Below the pieces are notes generated by a model. It was given only the letters and a program-made list of their open reading frames with translations. It was not told the DNA's origin and did no database searches. From NCBI RefSeq assembly GCF_000421645.1, contig NZ_ATXK01000002.1:620001-684000 (forward strand): DNA of 64,000 nt, read 5' to 3'. The DNA comes from Aurantimonas coralicida DSM 14790 (GTDB taxonomy: Bacteria; Pseudomonadota; Alphaproteobacteria; Rhizobiales; Rhizobiaceae). A program made the translations under genes and the position numbers. Position 1 is the first letter of the stretch. Every line of letters begins with the position of its first letter. This document shows positions 31,575 to 40,800 of this stretch, piece by piece.

Positions 31575-32789
31575 TCAGCCCGCCTTTGAACTGCGGACCG
31601 CGCCGGAGCCGAGCATGCGGTCGATCTCGGCCGCGTCGTAGCCGGCTTCGCGCAGCACCTCGGCGGTGTGTTCGCCGAGCAGCGGGGCCGGGCGGGTGAC
31701 GCCGCCGGGCGTGTCGGAGAACTTGATCGGCAGGCCGATCGCCTTCACCCGGCCGGCGGTCGGATGCTCGGTCTCCACCACCATCTCGCGCGACAGGGTC
31801 TGCGGGTCCTCGTGCATCTCCGAGATGTCGAGGACCGGGCCGGCCGGCACGCCGGCGGCTTCCAGCTGCGCCAGCCATTCGGCCGAGCTGCGCTGCGAGA
31901 AATGCCCGTTGAGGATCTCCTCCAGCGCCGGCAGATTCTGCATGCGGCCGTGATTGTTGGCAAAGCGCGGGTCCGACGCCAGCTCCTCGGCGCCGATGAC
32001 GGCGAGCATGCGCTCCCAGTTCTTCTGGTTCGCTGCGCCGAGATTGATCCAGCCATCGGCGGTCCGGAAGGCCTGATAGGGCGCGTTCAGCGGATGCGCC
32101 GAGCCGAGCGGGCCGGGCGAGGCCCCGGTGGCGAAGGCGATGGCCGACTGCCAGTAGGTGTGGGTGATGCCGGCCTCGAACAGCGAGGTGTCGACCTTCT
32201 GGCCCTCGCCGGTCTGCAGCTTGCGGGCATAGGCGGCAGCGCAGCCGAGCGCGCCGAGGATGCCGGCGGTGATGTCGGAGACCGGGGCGCCGGACTTCAC
32301 CGGCGGGCGGCCGGGGCCTTCGCCGGTGATCGACATCAGGCCGCTCATGCCCTGGGCGATCAGGTCGAAGCCGCCGCGATTGGCATAGGGGCCGGTGCGG
32401 CCGAAGCCGGAGATCTCGCAATAGATCAGGCCGGGATTGACCGCCTTCAGATCCTCGTAGCCGAGCCCGAGCTTCTCCATCGTGCCCATGCGGTAATTCT
32501 CGATGACGACATCCGCCGTCTCCAGCATGCGCCGCAGCACCGCCTTGCCGTCTTCGGACTTCAGGTCGAGGACGATGCCGCGCTTGTTGCGGTTCATCAT
32601 CATGTAGGCGGCGGATTCGCCGTTGATGTCCGGCGGCAGGAAGCGCCGCGTGTCGTCGCCGTCGGGCTTCTCGACCTTGATCACGTCGGCGCCCATGTCG
32701 GCCAGCATCATGCCGCAGACCGGGCCGGCCATGATATGCGCGAGCTCGATGACCTTCATGCCGTCGAGCGGGCCTTTCGCCTGTGCCAT
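31575..32789 (-). CDS. CaiB/BaiF (class III) CoA-transferase
   Basis: Class III CoA-transferases move CoA between carboxylic acids, for example formyl/oxalate, carnitine or succinyl/citramalate and mesaconate pairs. The 404-residue protein has the N-terminal GPLDGMKVIELAHIMAGP, the FNRNKR-like NRNKRGIVLDLKS, and an Asp at 172 in APVSDITAG aligned with the catalytic Asp of formyl-CoA transferase. The substrate is unknown. Its ATG overlaps the TAA of the enoyl-CoA hydratase homologue by one base, so it is the last gene of a six-gene minus-strand operon including a TRAP transporter. A second CaiB-type gene lies at 45139. Confidence 0.9.
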   Translation of the reverse strand: MAQAKGPLDGMKVIELAHIMAGPVCGMMLADMGADVIKVEKPDGDDTRRFLPPDINGESAAYMMMNRNKRGIVLDLKSEDGKAVLRRMLETADVVIENYRMGTMEKLGLGYEDLKAVNPGLIYCEISGFGRTGPYANRGGFDLIAQGMSGLMSITGEGPGRPPVKSGAPVSDITAGILGALGCAAAYARKLQTGEGQKVDTSLFEAGITHTYWQSAIAFATGASPGPLGSAHPLNAPYQAFRTADGWINLGAANQKNWERMLAVIGAEELASDPRFANNHGRMQNLPALEEILNGHFSQRSSAEWLAQLEAAGVPAGPVLDISEMHEDPQTLSREMVVETEHPTAGRVKAIGLPIKFSDTPGGVTRPAPLLGEHTAEVLREAGYDAAEIDRMLGSGAVRSSKAG

Positions 32790-33571
32790 TACTGGCCTTT
32801 CCATTCCGGTTTGCGCTTGCCGAGGAAGGCTTCCATGCCTTCCTTGAAGTCCTCGCTCATATAGGCCTGCACCACGAGGTCGCGGTCGTCGGCCTCGGCG
32901 CCCTGGACCCGCAGGCGGCGCAAGGCCTCCTTGGTGGTCGAAAGCGTCAGCGGCGCATGGGTGGCGAGCAGTGCCGCCAGTTCTTCGGTGCGGGCGATCA
33001 GCGCCGCGTGGTCCGGCACGATCTCGGCGATCAGCCCGGCATTCAGCGCCTCTTCCGCGCCGACGAGGCGGGCGGTGAAGATGATCTCCTTGACCCGGCC
33101 GGCGCCCATCAGTGTCGACAGCCGCGACAGATTGGCGATGGACAGGCAATTGCCCAGCGTGCGGGCGATCGGGAAGCCGAACTTCAGGTCGGCGGTGGCG
33201 ATGCGGATGTCGCAGGCCGCCGCGATGCCCGCGCCGCCGCCGGTGCAGGCCCGCGCGATCGCCGCGATGGTGGGAACCGGGCAGGCCTCCACCGCGCCGA
33301 GGACGACGTCCATCCGGTGCTCGTAGTCGAGGGCGTCCTGCTCCGTGTCGAAGCCGCGGAACTGGGTCATGTCGGTGCCGGCGGCGAAAGCCTTGTCGCC
33401 GGCGCCGGTGACGACGAGGCACTTCACCTCGCCCCCCAGCGTCGTCTCGCGGCAGATCTCCGCGAGACGGTCGTACATGGCGAAGGTCAGGGCGTTGCGT
33501 GCCTGGGGCCGGTTCAGCGTGATCCAGCCGATCCCGTCGCGGACCTCGTAGAGGAGTTCGTCGGTGCTCAT
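32789..33571 (-). CDS. Enoyl-CoA hydratase/isomerase homologue lacking both catalytic glutamates
   Basis: This 260-residue crotonase-fold protein has the CoA-binding and oxyanion regions (FAAGTDMTQF, TGGGAGIAAACDIRIA). Compared with rat crotonase, the position of Glu144 is Gly115 and that of Glu164 is Ile135, so ordinary hydration is doubtful. Other crotonase members use different residues for isomerisation, dehalogenation, decarboxylation or C-C cleavage. It lies between dctM and a CoA-transferase with almost no gaps, suggesting it acts on the CoA ester made by that transferase. The start at 33571 gives MSTDELLYEV. Confidence 0.85.
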   Translation of the reverse strand: MSTDELLYEVRDGIGWITLNRPQARNALTFAMYDRLAEICRETTLGGEVKCLVVTGAGDKAFAAGTDMTQFRGFDTEQDALDYEHRMDVVLGAVEACPVPTIAAIARACTGGGAGIAAACDIRIATADLKFGFPIARTLGNCLSIANLSRLSTLMGAGRVKEIIFTARLVGAEEALNAGLIAEIVPDHAALIARTEELAALLATHAPLTLSTTKEALRRLRVQGAEADDRDLVVQAYMSEDFKEGMEAFLGKRKPEWKGQ

Positions 33572-33575
33572 GGGT

Positions 33576-34856
33576 CTACCTGTAGAAATATTCGACGAGG
33601 AACATCGGGACTGCCGGCACATAGGTGCACAGGAACAGGACGAACAGCAGCACCCCGACAAAGGGCAGGTTCGCCTTCGACACCTCCCATATGTTGGCCT
33701 TGGCGATCGAACAGGCGGTGATCAGCACCGAAGCGACCGGTGGCGTCTGCTGGCCGATGGCGAGGTTCAGCGTCACCACGAGGCCGAAATGCACCGGGTC
33801 GATGCCGGCCTGCTGGATCAGCGGGACGATCACCGGGACGACCAGAATGATCGCCGCGGCCGAGTGCAGGAAGAACCCGATGACCAGGAAGAAGACGTTC
33901 AGGATCAAAAGGATCAGGTACTGGTTCGAGGTGATGTCGAGGATGCCCTCGGCCAGCTGCTGGGGCACGCGCGCCTGGGTGAGATAGCTGCCCATCAGGA
34001 TCGACGCGGCGACCAGGAGCATGACCACGGCGGTCTGGATGCCGCCTTCCAGCATCGCCTGCTTGAGCTGGCCCCAGTCGACCTCGCGGTACCAGATGCC
34101 GACCAGGATGGCCGCCACGACGGCGATGCCGGCGCCCTCGGTGGCGGTGACGAAGCCGCCGAAGATGCCGCCCAGGATGATGACCGGCAGGGAGAAGGTC
34201 GGCAGCGCCTCGACGAAGGTCGTGCGCAGCCGGCGCAGGTTGAAGGCCTCCTCCATCGGCAGATTGTATTTCACCGCATAATAATAGGCGACGCCCATCA
34301 GGCCGGCGGCCCCGATCAGGCCGGGGACGACGCCCGCGACGAACATCTGCTCGATGCTGGTGCCGGCGGCGACCGCATAGAGGATCATCGGGATCGAGGG
34401 CGGGATGATGATGGCCAGCGAGGCCGACGACGAGGTGATCGCCGCCGCGAAGGGGGCCGGATAGCCGCGCTTCTTCATCTCCGGAATGATGATGGAGCCC
34501 ATCGCCGCGACGTCGGCCACGGCCGAGCCGGAGATCTCGGCGAAGAACAGCGAGACGCCGACATTGACCATGGCAAGGCCGCCGCGCACGAAGCCGATGA
34601 CGGCCGAGACGAAGGCGATCAGCCGTCGCGTGATGCCGGTGGCGTTCATGATGGCACCGGCCAGGACGAACATCGGAATGGCGATCAGCGAGAAGGAGCG
34701 GGCGCCGTTGTACATGTCGAGGGCGATGGTCACCAGCGCGGCGCCGCCGTCGCTGATGAAGATCGCCAGGACGGCCGCCAGCGCCAGCGCGACGGCGATC
34801 GGCACGTTGATGCACACCATCGCGACCAGCGCGAGGAAAATGACGAACATCATCAT
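33576..34856 (-). CDS. dctM: TRAP transporter large permease (DctM type)
   Basis: The 426-residue, strongly hydrophobic protein is the 12-segment membrane subunit of a TRAP transporter, which couples Na+ flow to substrate import. Typical features are the start MMMFVIFLALVAMVCINVPIA, the central IIPEMKKRGYPAPFAAAI, and the conserved PPSIPMI segment. The start overlaps the dctQ stop by four bases, and the stop lies four bases before the next gene. It works with DctQ and the periplasmic DctP. The substrate is probably an organic acid. Confidence 0.94.
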   Translation of the reverse strand: MMMFVIFLALVAMVCINVPIAVALALAAVLAIFISDGGAALVTIALDMYNGARSFSLIAIPMFVLAGAIMNATGITRRLIAFVSAVIGFVRGGLAMVNVGVSLFFAEISGSAVADVAAMGSIIIPEMKKRGYPAPFAAAITSSSASLAIIIPPSIPMILYAVAAGTSIEQMFVAGVVPGLIGAAGLMGVAYYYAVKYNLPMEEAFNLRRLRTTFVEALPTFSLPVIILGGIFGGFVTATEGAGIAVVAAILVGIWYREVDWGQLKQAMLEGGIQTAVVMLLVAASILMGSYLTQARVPQQLAEGILDITSNQYLILLILNVFFLVIGFFLHSAAAIILVVPVIVPLIQQAGIDPVHFGLVVTLNLAIGQQTPPVASVLITACSIAKANIWEVSKANLPFVGVLLFVLFLCTYVPAVPMFLVEYFYR

Positions 34857-35386
34857 GGATGCTGGCCCTTCTCAGGAGTTTCACCATGCGCCAGTGGCGC
34901 ATGCTCAACGGAGCGTCCGGCCATGACGTCGCGCCAGTAGTCGGGGAAGCTGAGCAGTTCGGCGACGATGAAGAGGATGGCGCCGATCGGGATGATCGAC
35001 TGGGTGAGGGCGACCGGCACCCAGGTCAGGCTGACCAGGGATTCACCCTCGAGAATGTTGAGGACCTCGAGACCCGACCAGGCGAGGAGCACGAAGAACA
35101 GCAGCACCAGCCCTTCGGCGAAGAGCATGGCGACCTTGCGCGCCGATGGCGGCAGCGACAGCAGCACGTCGTCGAAACCGATATGGCTGCGCTTCAGAGC
35201 CGCCAGCGCGGCTCCGTAATAGGTGATCCAGGCCAGCAGGACGCCGGCGATCTCGTCATACCAGGAGAGCGAGGCGCCCATCTTGCGGTAGATCACCGCC
35301 GCGACCACGACGGTCGTCAGCCCGACCATCAGCGCGATGACCACCCATGTCAGGAACTCGCCGAGGATTCTCGCCAACTGGCGCAT
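34853..35386 (-). CDS. dctQ: TRAP transporter small permease (DctQ type)
   Basis: The 177-residue protein has four hydrophobic segments, as expected for DctQ, with the conserved SWYDEIAGVLLAWITYYGAA motif and the SHIGFDD loop. It supports the DctM subunit. Its end overlaps the dctM start by four bases (ATGA). A 110-base gap with a hairpin separates it from dctP upstream, which may allow more binding protein than permease to be made. Confidence 0.93.
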   Translation of the reverse strand: MRQLARILGEFLTWVVIALMVGLTTVVVAAVIYRKMGASLSWYDEIAGVLLAWITYYGAALAALKRSHIGFDDVLLSLPPSARKVAMLFAEGLVLLFFVLLAWSGLEVLNILEGESLVSLTWVPVALTQSIIPIGAILFIVAELLSFPDYWRDVMAGRSVEHAPLAHGETPEKGQHP

Positions 35387-35439
35387 AGGGCCTCCCGCGT
35401 CGCGCGGACGCAGCTTTCATCGTCGATTTCAGGGAGAAG

Positions 35440-35467
35440 GGTGCCGGCCGAGGGATCGACCGGCACC
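35440..35467 (-). repeat. Intra-operon hairpin between dctP and dctQ
   Basis: Perfect 8-bp arms GGTGCCGG and CCGGCACC flank a 12-base loop in the gap after dctP. There is no T-run. In transporter operons such stem-loops often protect or partially terminate the binding-protein message, which is my inference here. Confidence 0.45.
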
Positions 35468-35496
35468 TGTCAGGATGATCGCAAGCCGGTGAAGGC

Positions 35497-36468
35497 TCAG
35501 GACCCGGAGGCGAGGGCCTGGATGTCTTCGACCAGCTTCTGGCCGCCTTCGACCTGCGTGCCGAATTCCTCGTAGATCGCCTTGGATGCGGCGATGAACG
35601 CGTCCTTGTCGGCCTCGTTCACGGTGACGCCGGCTTCCTCGATCTTGCTGATCAGCTCGTCGTCCATCTGCTGCGAACGCTCATAGGCGAAGTCGCTGGC
35701 CTGGGTGGCGCAATCCTGGATCGCCGTCTTCAGCTCCTCGTCCCAGCCGTCCCAGTTGCGCGAGGAGGTGGCGAGATAGGCGGGCGAATAGACGTGCCCG
35801 GTCATCGACAGGTACTTCTGCACTTCCTGGAATCGGCCCGAATAGATCTGGGCGAGCGGGTTCTCCTGGCCGTCGATGACGCCGGTCTGCAGGGCGGTGA
35901 ACACTTCCGAGAAGGCCATCGGCGTCGGGTTGGCGCCGTAGCTCTGGAACATCTTCACGCGCCACTCGCCCTTGGGGACGCGCAGCTTGATGCCTTCCAG
36001 ATCGGCCGGGACGTTGATCGGCTTGACGTTGTTGGTCACGTTGCGGAAGCCGTTTTCCCAGAATCCCAGGATCTGGTAGCCGCGGCCGGCGGCGGCATCG
36101 ACGAAGGTGTCGCGCATTCCGTCGCGGACCTTCTTCATGTGGTCGCGGCTCTTGATGAGATACGGCATCTCGAAGACGCCGAAGGTCGGCGACACCGAGC
36201 TCATCACCGACGAGGGGATGGAGAAGTCGATCTGGCCGAGCTTCAGCTTCTGCAGCATCTCCTCGTCATTGCCGAGCTGCGAGGAGCCGTAGACCTCGAC
36301 GGTGGCCTTGCCGGACGCGGCGACGCATTCGGCGAATTTCTCCGCTGTCGCCTCGTAGAGCGAGCCGGGGTCGCCGACATGGCCCAGATCGAGGGATTCC
36401 TGCGCGCCGGCCGCGGAGCCCATCAGGGCCACGGCGGCGACACCGAGCATCAAGGTGCGAATGTTCAT
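35497..36468 (-). CDS. dctP: TRAP transporter periplasmic substrate-binding protein (DctP type)
   Basis: The 323-residue protein has a signal peptide (1-22, ending AGA) and the DctP fold. Recognisable stretches are FAECVAASGKATVEVYGSSQLG, VFEMPYLI, LKLRVPKGEW-like IKLRVPKGEWRVKMF, and PMAFSEVFTALQTGVIDGQENP. A carboxylate-binding Arg is expected in the LRVP region (here KLRVPKG), consistent with an organic acid ligand. GGGAGGAAACC gives a strong ribosome site before ATG 36468. The aminotransferase gene lies 65 bases upstream on the same strand. Confidence 0.94.
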   Translation of the reverse strand: MNIRTLMLGVAAVALMGSAAGAQESLDLGHVGDPGSLYEATAEKFAECVAASGKATVEVYGSSQLGNDEEMLQKLKLGQIDFSIPSSVMSSVSPTFGVFEMPYLIKSRDHMKKVRDGMRDTFVDAAAGRGYQILGFWENGFRNVTNNVKPINVPADLEGIKLRVPKGEWRVKMFQSYGANPTPMAFSEVFTALQTGVIDGQENPLAQIYSGRFQEVQKYLSMTGHVYSPAYLATSSRNWDGWDEELKTAIQDCATQASDFAYERSQQMDDELISKIEEAGVTVNEADKDAFIAASKAIYEEFGTQVEGGQKLVEDIQALASGS

Positions 36469-36533
36469 TGGTTTCCTCCCAGTTTTCGTTTTGGGCAGCT
36501 CCTCAACCGCCCGGTGGTCGTTCTGCGTACCGC

Positions 36534-37730
36534 CTATTCCGCGGCCTGTCTCGCTTCGGCTGCGCCGGACTGTGCCAGCACGGCCATCGCAGCCTGAACG
36601 CCGCCTGCCTTGTGCGCCACCCCGGCGACCTGCAGACCCATCTCGACGCCTCCCAGCGTGCCGATCAGGGTCAGGTCGTTGTAGTCGCCGAGGTGGCCGA
36701 TGCGGAAGATCTTGTCGGCAAGCTTCGAGAGGCCGGCTCCCAACGACATGTCGAAGCGCTCGAGAATGACCTTCCGCAATGCGTCGGCGCCCTTGCCCTC
36801 CGGCATCAGGACGGCGGTGAGCGCGCCCGAATGCTGGGCAGGGTCGGCGCAGAGGACTTCCAGCCCCCAGGCCTCGACGGCGGCGCGCGTCGCTGCGGCA
36901 TGGCGCTGGTGCCGGGCAAAGACGTTGTCCAGCCCTTCCTCGTGCAGCATCTCGATCGCCGCATCGAGGCCGTAGAGGAGATTGGTCGCCGGGGTGGAGG
37001 GGAAGAACCCGTTGGGGTTCATCGCCAGCATCTCGTCCCAGGCCCAGTAGGAGCGCGGCAGCTTCGCCGAGGCCTGCGCCGCGATCGCCTTGTCGGAGAG
37101 CGCGTTGAAGGAGAGGCCCGGCGGCAGCATCAGGCCCTTCTGCGAACCGCCGACGGTGACGTCGACGCCCCATTCGTCGTGCCGGTAGTCGACCGAGCCG
37201 AGCGAGGAGATGGTGTCGACGAGCAGCAGCGCCGGATGGCCGGCGGCGTCGATCGCCTTGCGGACGTCGCCGACCGGCGTCACGCAGCCGGTCGAGGTCT
37301 CGTTGTGGACGACGCAGACGGCCTTGATCTCGTGGCCGCTGTCGGCCTTCAGCCGCTCGCCGATGGCCGCCGCGTCGGCGCCATGGCGCCAGTCGCCGGC
37401 AATGAACTCGGTGCGCAGGCCCAGCCGCTCGGCGAGCTTCTTCCACAGCGAGGCGAAATGGCCGGTCTCGTACATCAGGACGAGGTCGCCGGGGGACAGC
37501 GTGTTGACCAGCGCCGCTTCCCAGGCGCCGGTGCCCGAGCCCGGATAGATGACCACCGGGTTCTTGGTCTGGAAGATCGTGCGGATGCCGGTCAGGACGC
37601 GCTTGGCCATTTCCTGGAACTCGGGTCCGCGATGATCCATCGTCGGCATGTCCATGGCCCGCAGCACCCGGTCGGGCACATTGGTCGGTCCTGGAATCTG
37701 CAGAAAATGCCGGCCGGCTTTGTAGGTCAC
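36534..37730 (-). CDS. Class V aminotransferase, serine-glyoxylate type
   Basis: The 398-residue PLP enzyme is close to serine-glyoxylate aminotransferases (FLQIPGPTNVPDRVLRAMDMP, HRGPEF, PGSGTGAWEAALVN, VDTISSLGS). The PLP lysine is Lys198 in GGSQKGLML and the PLP-N1 Asp is Asp172. The group also contains the aspartate-glyoxylate enzyme BhcA, but the other beta-hydroxyaspartate cycle genes are absent. Glyoxylate to glycine is the likely reaction. The GTG start at 37730 is favoured by GGGAG nine bases upstream. It heads the minus-strand operon and is divergent from the 2-hydroxyacid dehydrogenase gene. Confidence 0.9.
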   Translation of the reverse strand: MTYKAGRHFLQIPGPTNVPDRVLRAMDMPTMDHRGPEFQEMAKRVLTGIRTIFQTKNPVVIYPGSGTGAWEAALVNTLSPGDLVLMYETGHFASLWKKLAERLGLRTEFIAGDWRHGADAAAIGERLKADSGHEIKAVCVVHNETSTGCVTPVGDVRKAIDAAGHPALLLVDTISSLGSVDYRHDEWGVDVTVGGSQKGLMLPPGLSFNALSDKAIAAQASAKLPRSYWAWDEMLAMNPNGFFPSTPATNLLYGLDAAIEMLHEEGLDNVFARHQRHAAATRAAVEAWGLEVLCADPAQHSGALTAVLMPEGKGADALRKVILERFDMSLGAGLSKLADKIFRIGHLGDYNDLTLIGTLGGVEMGLQVAGVAHKAGGVQAAMAVLAQSGAAEARQAAE

Positions 37731-37823
37731 GATGGCGTCTCCCGGGGACCGCGACGCTTTGTCCGCCAGTCCGTTTCCTCGTCGCACGCTCTTGCCGACG
37801 TGCCTGTTTTCGGGTCCAATTGG

Positions 37824-37848
37824 ATTATGAATTCATTATGCGTGTCAA
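37824..37848 (-). promoter_or_regulatory. Palindromic operator candidate within a TTGACA promoter
   Basis: ATTATGAATTCATTAT (37824-37839) matches its own reverse complement at 14 of 16 positions. On the minus strand a perfect TTGACA (37848-37843) precedes it, so the palindrome occupies the spacer of a promoter reading into the aminotransferase operon; the -10 (TAATCC or ATCCAA region) is weak. The palindrome is also upstream of the plus-strand dehydrogenase. It is the best candidate site for the GntR/FCD protein at 41082. Confidence 0.5.
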
Positions 37849-37888
37849 GCGGCATTCTGCAGATCGCCGCCGGGAGGGGTCGACACAG

Positions 37889-40800
37889 ATGGGGGAAATG
37901 ATCCGGCCGGGCCTGAGCCGCCGGCTTGAGCGGGAAATTGCCGGCGAGGTTTATTTCGACCGCTTCAACCGCGGGCGTTACGCCACCGACGCCTCGATCT
38001 ACCAGATCATGCCCGCCGGCGTGGTCGTCGCCCGCACCGGCGACGACGTGGCGGCGGCGCTCGACGCCTGCCGCGAGGAGGGCCTGCCGCTGACCATGCG
38101 CGGCGGCGGCACGTCGCAATGCGGCCAGACGGTCAATTCCGGCCTGATCGTCGACACGTCGAAGCATCTGAACAAGCTGCTGGAGCTGGACGTCGCCGGC
38201 CGGCGCGCGGTGGTCGAGCCGGGCATCGTCCTCGACGATCTCAACCGGCTCCTGAAGCCCCACGGCCTGTGGTTTCCCGTCGACGTCTCCACGGCGTCAC
38301 GGGCGACGATCGGCGGCATGGCCGGCAACAATTCCTGCGGCTCGCGCTCGCTGCGTTACGGCACGATGCGCGACAACGTCATCGCCATCGACGCGATCCT
38401 CGCCGACGGCACCGCCGGCCGCTTCGCCCAGCTCGACCAGAATGCCGCGAACGAGCCGCCGCGCGAACTCGTCGCCGCCATGCTGGCGCTGGGCCGCCGC
38501 GAGGCCGGCGAGATCGCGGCGCGCTTTCCCAGGGTGCAGCGCCGGGTCGGCGGCTACAATCTCGACGCGCTGGTGCCCTCCGACGACCCGATCAACCTCG
38601 CCCATCTGCTGGTCGGCTCGGAAGGTACGCTGGGCATTTCCACCGCTATCGAGATCCGGCTGTCGCCACTGCCCAAGGCCACCAAGATCCTCGGCGCCTG
38701 CCACTTCCCGACCTTCCGCGCGGCGATGGAGGCGGCCCAGCACATCGTCGCGCTGAAGCCGACCTCGGTCGAGCTGGTGGATTCGACGATGATCGGGCTC
38801 GCCCGGCGCATCGACATGTTCCTGCCGGCGCTGGAGGCTTTCGTCGAGGGCGACCCGGCGGCGCTGCTGCTGGTGGAATTCGCCGATACGGCGGAGGAAA
38901 ACGACGCCAGCATCGCGGCGCTGAAGGACGTGATGAGCGATCTCGGCTACGGCTTCGGCCGCGGCGGCGATCACGAGGGCGGCGTCGTGCCGGTCGCCGA
39001 TCTGAAGCTGCAGGCGGCGATCGCCGAACTGCGCGCCGCCGGGCTCAACATCATGATGTCGATGAAGGAGGAGCGCAAACCGGTCTCCTTCGTCGAGGAT
39101 TGCGCCGTGCCGCTGGAGCATCTGGCCGATTATACCGACCGGCTGACGGCGATCTTCGAGAAGCACGGCACCCGTGGCACCTGGTACGCCCATGCCTCGG
39201 AGGGCTGCCTGCACGTGCGCCCGGTCCTCAACGTCAAGCTCGACAACGACGTGAAGACCATGCGGGCGATCGCCGAAGAGGCCTTCGCCATGGTCCGCGA
39301 ATACAAGGGCTCGCATTCGGGCGAACACGGCGACGGGCTGGTGCGCTCGGAATTTCACACCCAGATGTTCGGCGAGCGCATCGTCGCCGCCTTCGAAGAG
39401 GTGAAGACCGCCTTCGATCCGCACACGCGCCTCAATCCCGGCAAGATCGTCGCGCCGCCCAAGATGGATGACCGCAGCCTGCTGCGCTATCCGCCGGGCT
39501 ACGCGGTGGACGAGATCCTGACGGCCTTCGACTGGTCTGCCTGGCCGGGCGCCTCCGGCGGCCTGCAGGGCGCCGTGGAGATGTGCAACAACAACGGCGC
39601 CTGCCGCAAATCGGCCGGGGCGGTGATGTGCCCGAGCTACCGGGTGACCCGCAACGAGCGCGACGTCACCCGCGGGCGGGCCAACACGCTGCGGCTGGCG
39701 ATCTCGGGCCAGCTCGGCCCGGACGCGCTCGCCTCCGACGAGATGGCCGAGACGCTGAAACTGTGCGTCTCCTGCAAGGCCTGCCGCCGCGAATGCCCGA
39801 CCGGCGTCGACATGGCCAAGATGAAGGCCGAGGTGCTCTACCAGCGCGGCAAGACCAACGGCTTCTCGCTGAAGGACCGGCTGATCGCCGACCTGCCGCG
39901 CTATGCGCCGGCCGCGGCCCGCATGGGCTGGCTGATGGGCCTGCGCGACCGCGTCCCGGCCTTCGCGGCCCTGTCGGAGAAGATGGCCGGCTTTTCCGCC
40001 CGGCGCTCGCTGCCGGCCTTCCGGAAGGACTGGTTCCGCGATGCCGAGGGTCATGTCGCAGGCGTGGCGGCCGGGGCGGGATCATCTGCCCGTCAGGGTA
40101 CGGCCGCTCCGGCGGAGAACATCGGCGGGGCAGGGGACGGGATCGTCCTCAACCCGGAAGGCGCCGGCGGCGACACGGCGACAGTGAACCGCGCCGATCG
40201 GCGCGGCGTCGAGCGCACCGGCCCGGCGCCGCATCCGGGCCGGGTGACCGGCGTGGTCCTCTTCGCCGACACGTTCGACCGCTGGTTCGACCCGCAGGTG
40301 CTGCGCGCCGCGGTGAAGGTGCTGAAGGCGGGCGGCTACCAGGTCGAGACCGCCAGCCTCGGCCGCAACGAGCGGCCGCTGTGCTGCGGGCGGACCTATC
40401 TCGCCGCCGGCATGGCCGATCGCGCCAAGGCGGAAGCGCAGCGCACCATCGACGCGCTGCTGCCGCATGTGCGGGCCGGCAAGGCGATCGTCGGGCTGGA
40501 GCCCTCCTGCATCCTGACCCTGCGCGACGAGTTCCTGGCGCTGGTGCCCGGCGAGGCCGCCGAGGCAGTGGCGGCGTCGGCCATGCTGTTCGAGGAGTTC
40601 CTGATGCGCGAGGACAAGGCCGGGCACCTGTCCCTGCCTCTCGACGGCATCGGCCGCGAGGCCTATCTGCACGGCCACTGCCACCAGAAGGCCTTCGGCG
40701 CCATGTCGGCGGTCGAGGGCGCGCTGCGGATGATCCCCGGCCTCGACCTGAAGGTGATCGAATCGTCGTGTTGTGGCATGGCGGGCGCCTTCGGCTATGA

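Noticed and set aside
36534-37730. A complete beta-hydroxyaspartate cycle around the aminotransferase.
   Set aside because: No hydroxyaspartate dehydratase, aldolase or iminosuccinate reductase genes are present.
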